The notes under the pieces: model-generated
What the model saw: the letters and a program-made list of their open reading frames with translations, nothing else
Databases searched by the model: none
Told to the model about the DNA's origin: nothing
Part shown: positions 6,588-12,289 of the stretch, in pieces
Position numbering within the stretch: the first letter of the stretch is position 1
Layout: every line of letters starts with the position of its first letter
Origin: a candidate division NC10 bacterium SPGG6
GTDB lineage: Bacteria > Methylomirabilota > Methylomirabilia > Methylomirabilales > CSP1-5
DNA: 12,289 bases
Direction of reading: 5' to 3'
NCBI GenBank assembly: GCA_001643535.1
Contig: LXTG01000120.1
Coordinates: forward strand, 1 to 12,289
Position numbers and translations under genes: made by a program

Positions 6588-8159
6588 ATGACCGGCCCTA
6601 TCACGGTCGAGACGCTCGACACCGTAAAGCCCGAAGTCGTCAGCCAGATCAACCGCGCCCGTCAACAGCTCCGGGGTCTCGTGTATGCCGATCTCCGTCT
6701 AGAGGTGAGAGAGGCGCAGGCGGCGAGCGCCGAGAACGGACAGAGCAAACAAGCAAGCCGGGACGCCACGGTATGCCTTGGGATCCGCGCCCTCGCCGGT
6801 GCCAAGATCATTGCCCCCGGCTATTACGGCCGGGTCCTGGGAACCGCGGAACTCGCGAAGCTTCCCGAGATCCTGCGGGAGGGTCTCCGCCACGCCTGCG
6901 CACGGGCGAAAACAAGCGCTGCCCAGAAGATGGCCCTGAGGCGGCAGATGGCCGGCCTGGGGAAGAGCCTCACGAACACCGTCTTGGCCCCTATCGAGGT
7001 CCGACAGGAGACCGTCCCCGCCAGCTTTCAGATCGATCCTCGGTCGGTTCCCCTCCCAGAGATCATCCGGCACACCACCGAGGTCTCCCGGGCGGTCACG
7101 GGCCTCGACCCCGCCATCCGGTATAACCATGTCGCCAGTTTCACCACGCTCACCCGGCAGCTCTTTGCAAACTCTGATGGCACCCTCCTCGATCAGACCA
7201 CTGCGCTCACCGAGGGGAGCTGTCACGTCGTGGCCGAGCGGAATGGGGTCGTCCAAGAGAATTGGGACGCGATCGGACACCAGCGAGGGTACGAGGTGCT
7301 GTTGCACGGGGCGGCAGAGGAGTTGCTCTTCCATCCCGATCTCGCCAGCTTTGCCTTGCAACTCGCGCGTGAGACGGTTGCGCTCTGTGCCGCTCCCCCC
7401 TGTCCGACAACTCCCGACCCGGTCGTGGTGGTAACCGACCCGCACTTCAACGCGCTCCTGTGCCATGAGATCATTGGTCATCCCACGGAACTGGACCGAG
7501 CTCTCAAAATGGAAACCGCATATGCAGGCCGTTCGTGGCTCCTTCAGGATCTCGCGGTCCACCAGATCGGGCGACGGATCGCGTCCCCGGCTGTCACCGC
7601 ATACTCCGATCCCGGACTGCCAGGCTACGGGCACTATCGCTACGATGACGAGGGGACCCCGGGGAAACGGGTGACACACATCGACCACGGAGTCTTTCAG
7701 GGATTTATGAACAACCGTCAAACGGCAGCGATCTTGGGGGCCGAACCCAACGGCCACGCCAAGGCAACCGATGCGTCCCTCGTCCCCCTCATCCGTATGT
7801 CTACCACGGTCTTTGCCCCCGGGGACCGGCCCCCCCAAGATATCCTCCAAGAAGTGGAGACCGGGTACTATGTGGTGAGCCACAAGATCCCCTCCATCGC
7901 CGAGTCGCGGGAGAACTTCCGCATCTCTGCCCGGAAGGTCTATGAGATTCGTCACGGGAAGATCGGACAGCTCTTCCGGGATGGCGGAATTATGGCAGAC
8001 TCCAAAAATTTCTTGATGTCGATCGATGCCGTGGGAAAGGATTTCCAACTCTTCCCGATTCCGAATTGCGGGAAGGGGCAACCGATGCAGACAAAACGGG
8101 TGGGGAACGGCGGCCCGACCATGCGGGGGCTGGCCCGTCTGATCGGAGCGAGCCGATGA
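6588..8159 (+). CDS. tldD: TldD-family metalloprotease
   Basis: This 523-residue protein is somewhat longer than E. coli TldD (about 480). The zinc site is the TldD-type HExxxH: H293-E294-I-I-G-H298, in the context NALLCHEIIGHPTELD. Near the C-terminus NCGKGQ (C494) matches the conserved cysteine segment of the family. GxMADSKNF and SRENFRISA are also family-like. TldD pairs with TldE to form a heterodimer that digests unfolded peptides; in E. coli it removes the microcin B17 leader and degrades CcdA. AGGAGG at 6573-6578, 9 bases from ATG 6588, is the best ribosome-binding site in the window. It follows the HhH gene by 34 bases and overlaps tldE by 4. No RiPP precursor is visible nearby, so a general peptide-processing role is more likely. 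Confidence 0.92.
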   Translation: MTGPITVETLDTVKPEVVSQINRARQQLRGLVYADLRLEVREAQAASAENGQSKQASRDATVCLGIRALAGAKIIAPGYYGRVLGTAELAKLPEILREGLRHACARAKTSAAQKMALRRQMAGLGKSLTNTVLAPIEVRQETVPASFQIDPRSVPLPEIIRHTTEVSRAVTGLDPAIRYNHVASFTTLTRQLFANSDGTLLDQTTALTEGSCHVVAERNGVVQENWDAIGHQRGYEVLLHGAAEELLFHPDLASFALQLARETVALCAAPPCPTTPDPVVVVTDPHFNALLCHEIIGHPTELDRALKMETAYAGRSWLLQDLAVHQIGRRIASPAVTAYSDPGLPGYGHYRYDDEGTPGKRVTHIDHGVFQGFMNNRQTAAILGAEPNGHAKATDASLVPLIRMSTTVFAPGDRPPQDILQEVETGYYVVSHKIPSIAESRENFRISARKVYEIRHGKIGQLFRDGGIMADSKNFLMSIDAVGKDFQLFPIPNCGKGQPMQTKRVGNGGPTMRGLARLIGASR

Positions 8160-9712
8160 TTTCTCGAGGGGAGTTGAAGCGGGCGGTGCAACAATCCCTG
8201 CCTTCTCTGCGCTCAGCGAAGGATGTCCAGGAAGCTGAGGTCTTTGCGAGCTCGAACACCCAGCTCCTCACCCGACTCAATTACACTTCTCACCTCCCGT
8301 GTAACGGGGTGGAAGAGCCGAAGTCGGTCTTCGCATTCGGAATTGGCGTCCGGGCGGTCTTCCGCACGCGCGAGGGGAACCAGGTCGGGTTCGGAAGCGA
8401 GCCGGGTGATCTCACCGTCGAGGGAGCGAGGCGGGCTCTGGCGAAGGCTCGCCAGGCGGCGGTCTTGGATCCCGAATTCGTGTCGCTCCCCAAACCAACG
8501 GGGGAGAGCCGAACCCTCAAGCGCTACCACGACCCGACCCTTATGAACCTCCGCGACACAGACCTGGTGCGGGTGGGCTGGAAGGTAATCCGGGAAGGCC
8601 TGCGGACCTTCCGCAGTTCTCGCCAGCTGGCAACACATGCCGGGGGCACGCGGAAGGTTCCTTCCCTCGGCCTCATCTTGAGTGGGGACGTCACCATCAC
8701 CCAGGAAAGGATCGCCATTGCCTCCACCCGCCTCCCCGAGGTCCAGTGTGACGAGTCAACCCTCATCCTCGCCTTTCTCACTGCCATGGTAGAACGGCTA
8801 CAGGCCAAGGGGAGTGGCTGGTCTGCCGGGACCCGCTTTGCCGATTTCACCGGCGCGGTCGGCGCACAGGCGGCGCGCGCGGCTATCGCCTCCGCCGGCG
8901 GACGCAGGGTCCCACCAGGGACCTACCGCGTCGTCTTGGGCCCGCAAGCGGTCACCGATCTCATGACCCACCTAATCCTCCCCAGCCTCACTGCCAGCAC
9001 CTTTTACGCGGGCAACTCCCCCTTTCAGGGCCGACTGTACCAGCGGGTCGCCTCGGAGGAGCTCACGATATTCGACCATGGCGCCGACCGAGGCCTGGCG
9101 GCCAGTAAAGGGATTACCTGCGAAGGGCTACCGACGAGTCGGACCGACCTGCTGAAAGATGGAGTCCTCGTGGGCCTCCTGAGTAACGATTACGAAAGCC
9201 AGCGTCTCCTCCGCGATCCCCGGGGAAAGGAAAAGCTCGGGGTGGAACCCCCACTGGCGCGAAAAGCTCTGGTTCCCCGGAATGCCTTCCGCTCAGGCGA
9301 AGGGAGTGGCCGCCACTTCGACCAGCCCCCCGGTATCGCCGCAACCAACGTCGTCCTGGAAGGGAGGAAAACCTATCCCTCGCGGCGCCTGCTTCAGCTC
9401 GTCGGGGACGGTCTCTACATCGGCCGTATCTGGTACACCTATCCCATCAATGGCCTGGCCGCCGGAGACTTCACCTGCACGGTGATCGGGGACTCCTATA
9501 TTATCAAGGACGGCAGGTTCACTGCTCCGCTCCAGCCAAACACGGTGCGGATCAATGACAATATCCTGAGGATCCTGAACGCCATCGTGGGAATCGGCCG
9601 GGAGCGTATCGGAACCTTCGCCTGGGCGGCGGATGAGATCGTCTACGCCCCCGAGATCGTTGTCGAAGACGTCAGGATCACCGAGATCGCAGGATTCACA
9701 GATCAACTCTGA
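8156..9712 (+). CDS. tldE: TldE/PmbA-family non-catalytic partner of TldD
   Basis: The product has 518 residues from ATG 8156, which overlaps the tldD stop in an ATGA. GGAG at 8145-8148 lies 7 bases upstream, so this start is preferred over the longer frame from 8066. It is homologous in layout to TldD: an N-terminal domain about 1-230, then the C-terminal fold with VAQAARAAIASAGG-like and GRIWYTYPIN segments. The HExxxH zinc motif is absent; the equivalent region reads VTDLMTHLILPS. That is the expected difference for TldE/PmbA, which supports the heterodimer without carrying the metal. The ATGA overlap implies coupled translation and balanced amounts with TldD. It is the last gene of the rightward cluster. 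Confidence 0.9.
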   Translation: MISRGELKRAVQQSLPSLRSAKDVQEAEVFASSNTQLLTRLNYTSHLPCNGVEEPKSVFAFGIGVRAVFRTREGNQVGFGSEPGDLTVEGARRALAKARQAAVLDPEFVSLPKPTGESRTLKRYHDPTLMNLRDTDLVRVGWKVIREGLRTFRSSRQLATHAGGTRKVPSLGLILSGDVTITQERIAIASTRLPEVQCDESTLILAFLTAMVERLQAKGSGWSAGTRFADFTGAVGAQAARAAIASAGGRRVPPGTYRVVLGPQAVTDLMTHLILPSLTASTFYAGNSPFQGRLYQRVASEELTIFDHGADRGLAASKGITCEGLPTSRTDLLKDGVLVGLLSNDYESQRLLRDPRGKEKLGVEPPLARKALVPRNAFRSGEGSGRHFDQPPGIAATNVVLEGRKTYPSRRLLQLVGDGLYIGRIWYTYPINGLAAGDFTCTVIGDSYIIKDGRFTAPLQPNTVRINDNILRILNAIVGIGRERIGTFAWAADEIVYAPEIVVEDVRITEIAGFTDQL

Positions 9713-9774
9713 GGTCAACGCCCCGACACCAAGGGAGCAGGGATGTACCCTCAGCCGGGCCAAGAAAAAAAGCA

Positions 9775-9803
9775 AAAGGGCCCCGAATATCTCGGGGCCC
9801 TTT
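9775..9803. terminator. Intrinsic terminator between convergent tldE and csp
   Basis: A 12-bp perfect stem (9775-9786 with 9792-9803), rich in G-C, has a 5-base loop. Read leftwards it is followed by TTTTGCTTTTTTT, a strong U-tract, so it is an excellent terminator for the cold-shock gene. Read rightwards only TTT follows, but it probably also stops tldE transcripts. Confidence 0.92.
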
Positions 9804-9827
9804 CACCTCAGAGCTCGATTCGACCAA

Positions 9828-10031
9828 CTACAGTCTAACGAGGTTGGCGGCTTGCTTGCCCTTCGGTCCTTCCACGACATCGAACTCGACGGATTGCCCT
9901 TCGGTCAGGGTCTTGAATCCGTCGCCCTGGATCGCCGAATAGTGCACGAACACATCGGCACCGTCTGGCCGTTCGATGAATCCGAAGCCCTTGGCGTCGT
10001 TGAACCACTTTACGGTACCAGTCTCTCGCAC
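9828..10031 (-). CDS. Cold-shock domain protein (CspA family)
   Basis: From GTG 10031 the protein has 67 residues, the standard size. It starts MRETGTVKWFNDAKGFGFIE, containing RNP1 (KGFGFI), followed by RNP2 (VFVHYSAI), and ends VEGPKGKQAANLVRL. It is a single OB fold that binds single-stranded RNA or DNA and acts as an RNA chaperone. The local ribosome-binding site is AAAGGAAC next to a run of eight Gs. An in-frame TTG at 10097 sits 5 bases after a perfect AGGAGGAGG and would add a basic 22-residue N-terminus (89 residues in all). I favour 10031 because the extension is unlike the family. The gene has its own promoter (10192-10220), a ~155-nt leader and a strong terminator, so it is monocistronic. 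Confidence 0.94.
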   Translation of the reverse strand: MRETGTVKWFNDAKGFGFIERPDGADVFVHYSAIQGDGFKTLTEGQSVEFDVVEGPKGKQAANLVRL

Positions 10032-10094
10032 GTTCCTTTCCCCCCCCTTTCGCTTCCAGATCCCCGGGGACTTCCCAGGGGTGAGATCCCGTCG

Positions 10095-10111
10095 CAACGG
10101 GACCTCCTCCT
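10095..10111 (-). promoter_or_regulatory. Strong Shine-Dalgarno and in-frame TTG in csp leader
   Basis: On the minus strand AGGAGGAGG (10111-10103) is followed after 5 bases by TTG (10097-10095), in frame with csp. The TTG sits partly in the loop of a small hairpin (10097-10102 paired with 10087-10092). It may be an alternative start or a decoy ribosome-binding site in the leader. Confidence 0.5.
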
Positions 10112-10153
10112 AATAATAAAACCGCACGGGCCTTTCATGAAGCCCGTGCGGTT
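10111..10153 (-). terminator. Terminator-like hairpin inside the csp leader (candidate attenuator)
   Basis: A 12-bp perfect stem (10142-10153 with 10120-10131) has a 10-base loop. Read leftwards it runs directly into TTTTATTATTA, so it has the form of an intrinsic terminator. It lies between the csp promoter and the csp start, about 30-75 nt into the transcript. No leftward gene lies upstream for it to terminate (the next gene is divergent), so attenuation of csp itself is the simplest reading. Confidence 0.7.
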
Positions 10154-10191
10154 CCACATTCCACAACAAGCCGATCACGAAATGCAACACG

Positions 10192-10220
10192 AACCTAGCG
10201 TTCCCCTCTTTTTTTGTCAA
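10192..10220 (-). promoter_or_regulatory. Sigma70 promoter of the cold-shock gene
   Basis: On the minus strand a perfect -35 TTGACA (10220-10215) is followed after exactly 17 bases by TAGGTT (10197-10192). Transcription would start near 10185, giving a leader of about 155 nt. That is close to the long 5' leader known for E. coli cspA mRNA. Confidence 0.8.
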
Positions 10221-10260
10221 GGGATTTTTTTCCGTGATAGACGTGGCTGAAGGAGGGAGC

Positions 10261-11373
10261 ATGCGGACCAAAAAGCCGGAGGTCCTCTTTGCCCGGGGAG
10301 AAAAGGAGCGGGTCGCCGGTACCTTTGCCAAGGCCCTGGCGTCCTATCGGCAGGCGGCGAAGCTCTACCAGCATACCGGCGACCGCCATGGGCTCTTCCA
10401 GTGCCTGGCCGCCCAAGGGCACTGCCTCAGGCTCCTGGGAAATTTCAGCCTCGCGCGGGTCAACTATCAAAAGGCGCTGGCACTGGCCGCCACACTCGGA
10501 GACCCAGCCGATCGGGCCGATGCCGAGGTCGGTCTCGGGATGACTCTCCGGGCCCTGGGGGATTACCGCGGGGCCCTGCGCCTTTTCGCCCGCGCAGGCC
10601 GCACCTACCGCAGGGGCGGAGATCTAACCGGTGAGGCTTACGTCCTGTGGGCTACTGCAGGCGCCCTGAGGATCCGGGGCACCCTGCACGATGCCCTCCA
10701 CACGTTTCAGCGAGCGAGGGGACTCTTTGAGCGGCAGGAAGACCGGTCCGGAGTCGGTTACTCCCTCTGTGGGATGGGGGGTGCGAGTCGCCTGATGGGA
10801 AAATACCACGACTCCCTCGCCTACTACACAGAGGCGCACCGACGATTCACCAAACTGCGAGATACATTTGGCAGGGCCTATGCGGCCTGCGGCATCGCCA
10901 ATGCCAACCGGATGCTCCGGCACTCAGGCACCGCCCTCGCCAATTTCGCCAAGGCACGACGCCTGTACGCGGATCTCCGGGATCGCGTGAGTTACGCTTA
11001 CACCCTCTGGGGGGAGGGGACCCTCTACAAGGTCCTGGGACAACTTCGGCGGGCCGAGAAGGCCTTCGCGAAGGCCGAGGCGATCTTCACCCACACTCGG
11101 GATCGCCGGGGTCAGATCTACACCTGCCTGGGCATCGGGGAGATCCTGATCCTGCAAGGAAAGCTCAAGCAGGCCAGGCCACTTTTAGAGAAGGCTAAGA
11201 CCGAGGCGCGACGGCACAGCTTCCGGTTCGAGGACCTCCACAGTCAGCTCCTCCTCACCGAGCTTCACCGACGGGAGGGTAGAACGGTTTCCTTCGCTCC
11301 CTTGAGACGTCGGTACCAGGCGCTAGGTTCGAGTTTCCTGGCCGAGGTCACCCTTCCCCTCAATCTTCCTTGA
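10261..11373 (+). CDS. Tetratricopeptide repeat protein with seven in-register 40-residue units
   Basis: The 370-residue product is nearly all TPR-type helical repeats. Units occupy residues 27-66, 67-106, 107-146, 147-186, 187-226, 227-266 and 267-306, each exactly 40 residues, with a degenerate eighth after that. The recurring pattern is a YxxAxxLY/F helix, GDR-like turn, A-Y-xx-L-G, then LGxxxxA; the 40-residue period is of the TPR_12/kinesin-light-chain type. There is no signal peptide, membrane segment or enzymatic domain, so it is probably a cytoplasmic scaffold with an unknown partner. ATG 10261 has AGGAGG at 10251-10256. GTG 10234 is in frame upstream but has no ribosome-binding site. 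The plus-strand promoter is unclear: TTGTCA at 10214-10219 with a poor -10 (near 10235) overlaps the divergent csp -35. Confidence 0.9.
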   Translation: MRTKKPEVLFARGEKERVAGTFAKALASYRQAAKLYQHTGDRHGLFQCLAAQGHCLRLLGNFSLARVNYQKALALAATLGDPADRADAEVGLGMTLRALGDYRGALRLFARAGRTYRRGGDLTGEAYVLWATAGALRIRGTLHDALHTFQRARGLFERQEDRSGVGYSLCGMGGASRLMGKYHDSLAYYTEAHRRFTKLRDTFGRAYAACGIANANRMLRHSGTALANFAKARRLYADLRDRVSYAYTLWGEGTLYKVLGQLRRAEKAFAKAEAIFTHTRDRRGQIYTCLGIGEILILQGKLKQARPLLEKAKTEARRHSFRFEDLHSQLLLTELHRREGRTVSFAPLRRRYQALGSSFLAEVTLPLNLP

Positions 11374-11437
11374 TCTTACCGACGTCGCAGAAATCTCGGT
11401 TCCCCAACTAAGCTAAACGCACAAAGTGCGATTACTT

Positions 11438-11469
11438 TGGAGCCCTTGACGAAGACGTCAAGGGCTCCA
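11438..11469. terminator. Strong hairpin between convergent TPR and selenoprotein genes
   Basis: A 14-bp perfect stem (11438-11451 with 11456-11469) has a 4-base AAGA loop. It lacks a T-tract on either side, so it is not a classical intrinsic terminator. A smaller hairpin (11418-11422 with 11426-11430) precedes it. Its place between convergent genes suggests 3'-end formation or protection for both transcripts. The rest of 11374-11521 shows nothing else. Confidence 0.65.
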
Positions 11470-11521
11470 TGGCGGTCTCATGGTCTATTGTTCGATTGTC
11501 ACATGATGAAATGCGTTTGTA

Positions 11522-12112
11522 TTAGAGGAGCCGTGCGAGGGCGGCCTGATAGACTGGCGAGGGGGCCGCTCCCTCAATCCGCTCCTCACCCACGATGACC
11601 GTGGGGACTGCCTCGGCCCTCCAAAGATCTACCGCGTCTAGATGGTCCGCGTAGACTGCCTCCTTCACCTTCGGGTCTTTGCGATCGATCCGAAAGCGGT
11701 CGAGATCAAGACCGGCCTTGAGGGCCACTTCCTCGAGCACGGTTCCGTCGGTGATATCGCGGTTTTCGACTAGAAACATGCGGAAGAGGGCAAAGTGGAA
11801 GGTTTCCGAGGCCTCGTCTCCCTGGCGCCTGGCCGCCTGAGCAGCGAGGAGGGCGGGAACGCTCCACCCGGGATAGCGCTCACCCTTGACCCAGGGACGG
11901 ATCCCCAGCGCGGGTTCCGCGGCGGCGGCCTGAAGCCAGTGGCCGCGCCGCTCGCTGGAGAAGGTGGGGAAGGCAGAGGATTCAGGTTTGAGGATATAGC
12001 CGACTCGCTGGACGCAAAATCGCCGTGCAAGGCTCCCCAGGACCGTGTTGAGCCGAACCTCGGCCACGAAGCACCACGGTCAGAGGTAATCGAAGACCAC
12101 CACAATCGACAC
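11522..12112 (-). CDS. DsbA/FrnE-like thioredoxin-fold selenoprotein with U-P-W-C active site (in-frame TGA read as selenocysteine)
   Basis: Reading through TGA 12082-12080 as selenocysteine gives 196 residues starting MSIVVVFDYLUPWCFVAEVR. The N-terminal VVVFDYLxPWCFxxE is the classic FrnE/DsbA-family beta-strand and CxxC site, with Sec at position 11 and Cys14 as partner. The helical insert (WSVPALLAAQAARRQGDEASETFHFALFRMFLVENRDITD) and the cis-Pro motif V169-P170-T171 before IEGA complete the fold. The protein should be a cytosolic thiol oxidoreductase, since no signal peptide is present. GTG 12112 has GAGGA (12123-12119) 6 bases upstream; ATG 12127 lacks a ribosome-binding site. Without recoding, only a fragment from 12067 would be called, lacking the active site. 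The true stop is TAA. A pseudogene is the alternative, but there is only one stop, exactly at the catalytic Cys, followed by a SECIS-like hairpin. Confidence 0.88.
12041..12082 (-). promoter_or_regulatory. Bacterial SECIS element for selenocysteine insertion
   Basis: In the minus-strand mRNA, GACCGUG (12081-12075, starting inside the UGA) pairs perfectly with CACGGUC (12047-12041). Within it, GCCGA (12064-12060) pairs with UCGGC (12056-12052), leaving apical loop GGU (12059-12057). The loop begins 20 nt after the UGA. Known bacterial SECIS elements lie immediately 3' of the UGA and need a G at the start of the apical loop roughly 16-37 nt downstream. SelB would bind here to deliver Sec-tRNA. 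Confidence 0.82.
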
Positions 12113-12127
12113 GGGCCATCCTCGCAT

Positions 12128-12289
12128 TGATCAGCGGCCCGCGGACATGCCACAAGGCGATGCCGCAGCAGCGGGCGGCCGGTCCTAGCCCGGATTTTTC
12201 ACACCAGAATGAATAATCCGCCCTCCGGGCCGTTCGACATGCTCACGGTCCCGAGCAGAGCCGAGGGACTTCGACTCCGCCCCGCGTTT
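12128..12289. other. Intergenic region upstream of the selenoprotein gene
   Basis: No gene is supported. It contains an imperfect inverted repeat (12191-12220) and, at about 12231-12275, a stretch of TTCGAC / GAGC words with a short GTCCC...GGGAC hairpin. That stretch resembles dispersed intergenic palindromes seen in many bacterial genomes. I found no convincing promoter for the leftward gene. Confidence 0.4.
12191..12220. repeat. Imperfect inverted repeat, 10-base arms
   Basis: CGGATTTTTC (12191-12200) faces GAATAATCCG (12211-12220), which are complementary except at one position, around a 10-base spacer. It lies in intergenic DNA next to further G-C-rich palindromic words and may be part of a dispersed repeat family. 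Confidence 0.55.

Noticed and set aside
6699..8081. 460-residue minus-strand ORF
   Set aside because: Antisense shadow of tldD, which has the HExxxH site and a strong ribosome-binding site.
12080..12082. Reading the TGA as a nonsense mutation (dsbA pseudogene)
   Set aside because: There is one stop only, exactly at the catalytic Cys codon. The rest of the frame is intact to a TAA, the ribosome-binding site is good, and a SECIS-like hairpin follows. Sec is the better explanation, though not proven.
11770..12153. 127-residue minus-strand ORF overlapping the selenoprotein gene
   Set aside because: It is out of frame with the DsbA-like domain, has no recognisable motif and skewed composition (Arg/Ser/Pro).
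12232..12280. tRNA-like words (TTCGACTCC) near the right edge
   Set aside because: No cloverleaf, acceptor pairing or anticodon arm could be drawn. The stretch looks like an intergenic repeat.

Overview
The window is a GC-rich bacterial segment that uses GTG starts freely and contains tightly packed genes. The mix suggests an uncultivated Gram-negative-type lineage: a stand-alone LON-domain protein, DUF1802, PilZ, a family-B DNA polymerase, TldD/TldE and a DsbA-like selenoprotein. Candidate phyla such as NC10/Methylomirabilota or Rokubacteria would fit. That placement is inference from gene content and style; no marker gene is present.

Layout. (1) 1-711 (+) is the C-terminal part of a fibre-like protein: 17-residue NTxG repeats, then a peptidase-S74 chaperone domain. 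(2) 1056-3450 (-) holds four genes read right to left: PilZ, DUF1802, a class I O-methyltransferase and a LON-substrate-binding-domain protein. A long imperfect palindrome separates the last two. (3) 3714-9712 (+) holds a family-B DNA polymerase behind an extended -10 promoter, a secreted helix-hairpin-helix protein, and a tldD-tldE pair overlapping by 4 bases. A strong hairpin terminator lies between tldE and the convergent cold-shock gene. (4) 9828-10220 (-) is a cold-shock protein gene with a near-consensus promoter and a leader of about 155 nt. The leader carries a terminator-like hairpin and an in-frame upstream start with a strong Shine-Dalgarno sequence. (5) 10261-11373 (+) is a protein of seven in-register 40-residue TPR units. 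(6) 11522-12112 (-) is a DsbA/FrnE-like thioredoxin-fold protein.

The main discovery is in the last gene. An ORF caller sees only a 181-residue fragment with no active site. The frame is in fact open upstream through a single TGA to a GTG start with a good ribosome-binding site. That TGA falls exactly on the first cysteine of the expected CPWC motif, giving a U-P-W-C site. Immediately 3' of the TGA the mRNA can form a two-part stem-loop with a GGU apical loop 20 nt after the UGA. This matches the geometry of a bacterial SECIS element. The gene therefore looks like an intact selenoprotein gene, not a pseudogene.

The second point of interest is the cold-shock leader, which looks like an attenuator. 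The third is the secreted HhH protein, whose N-terminal half carries a motif reminiscent of phage-associated proteins.
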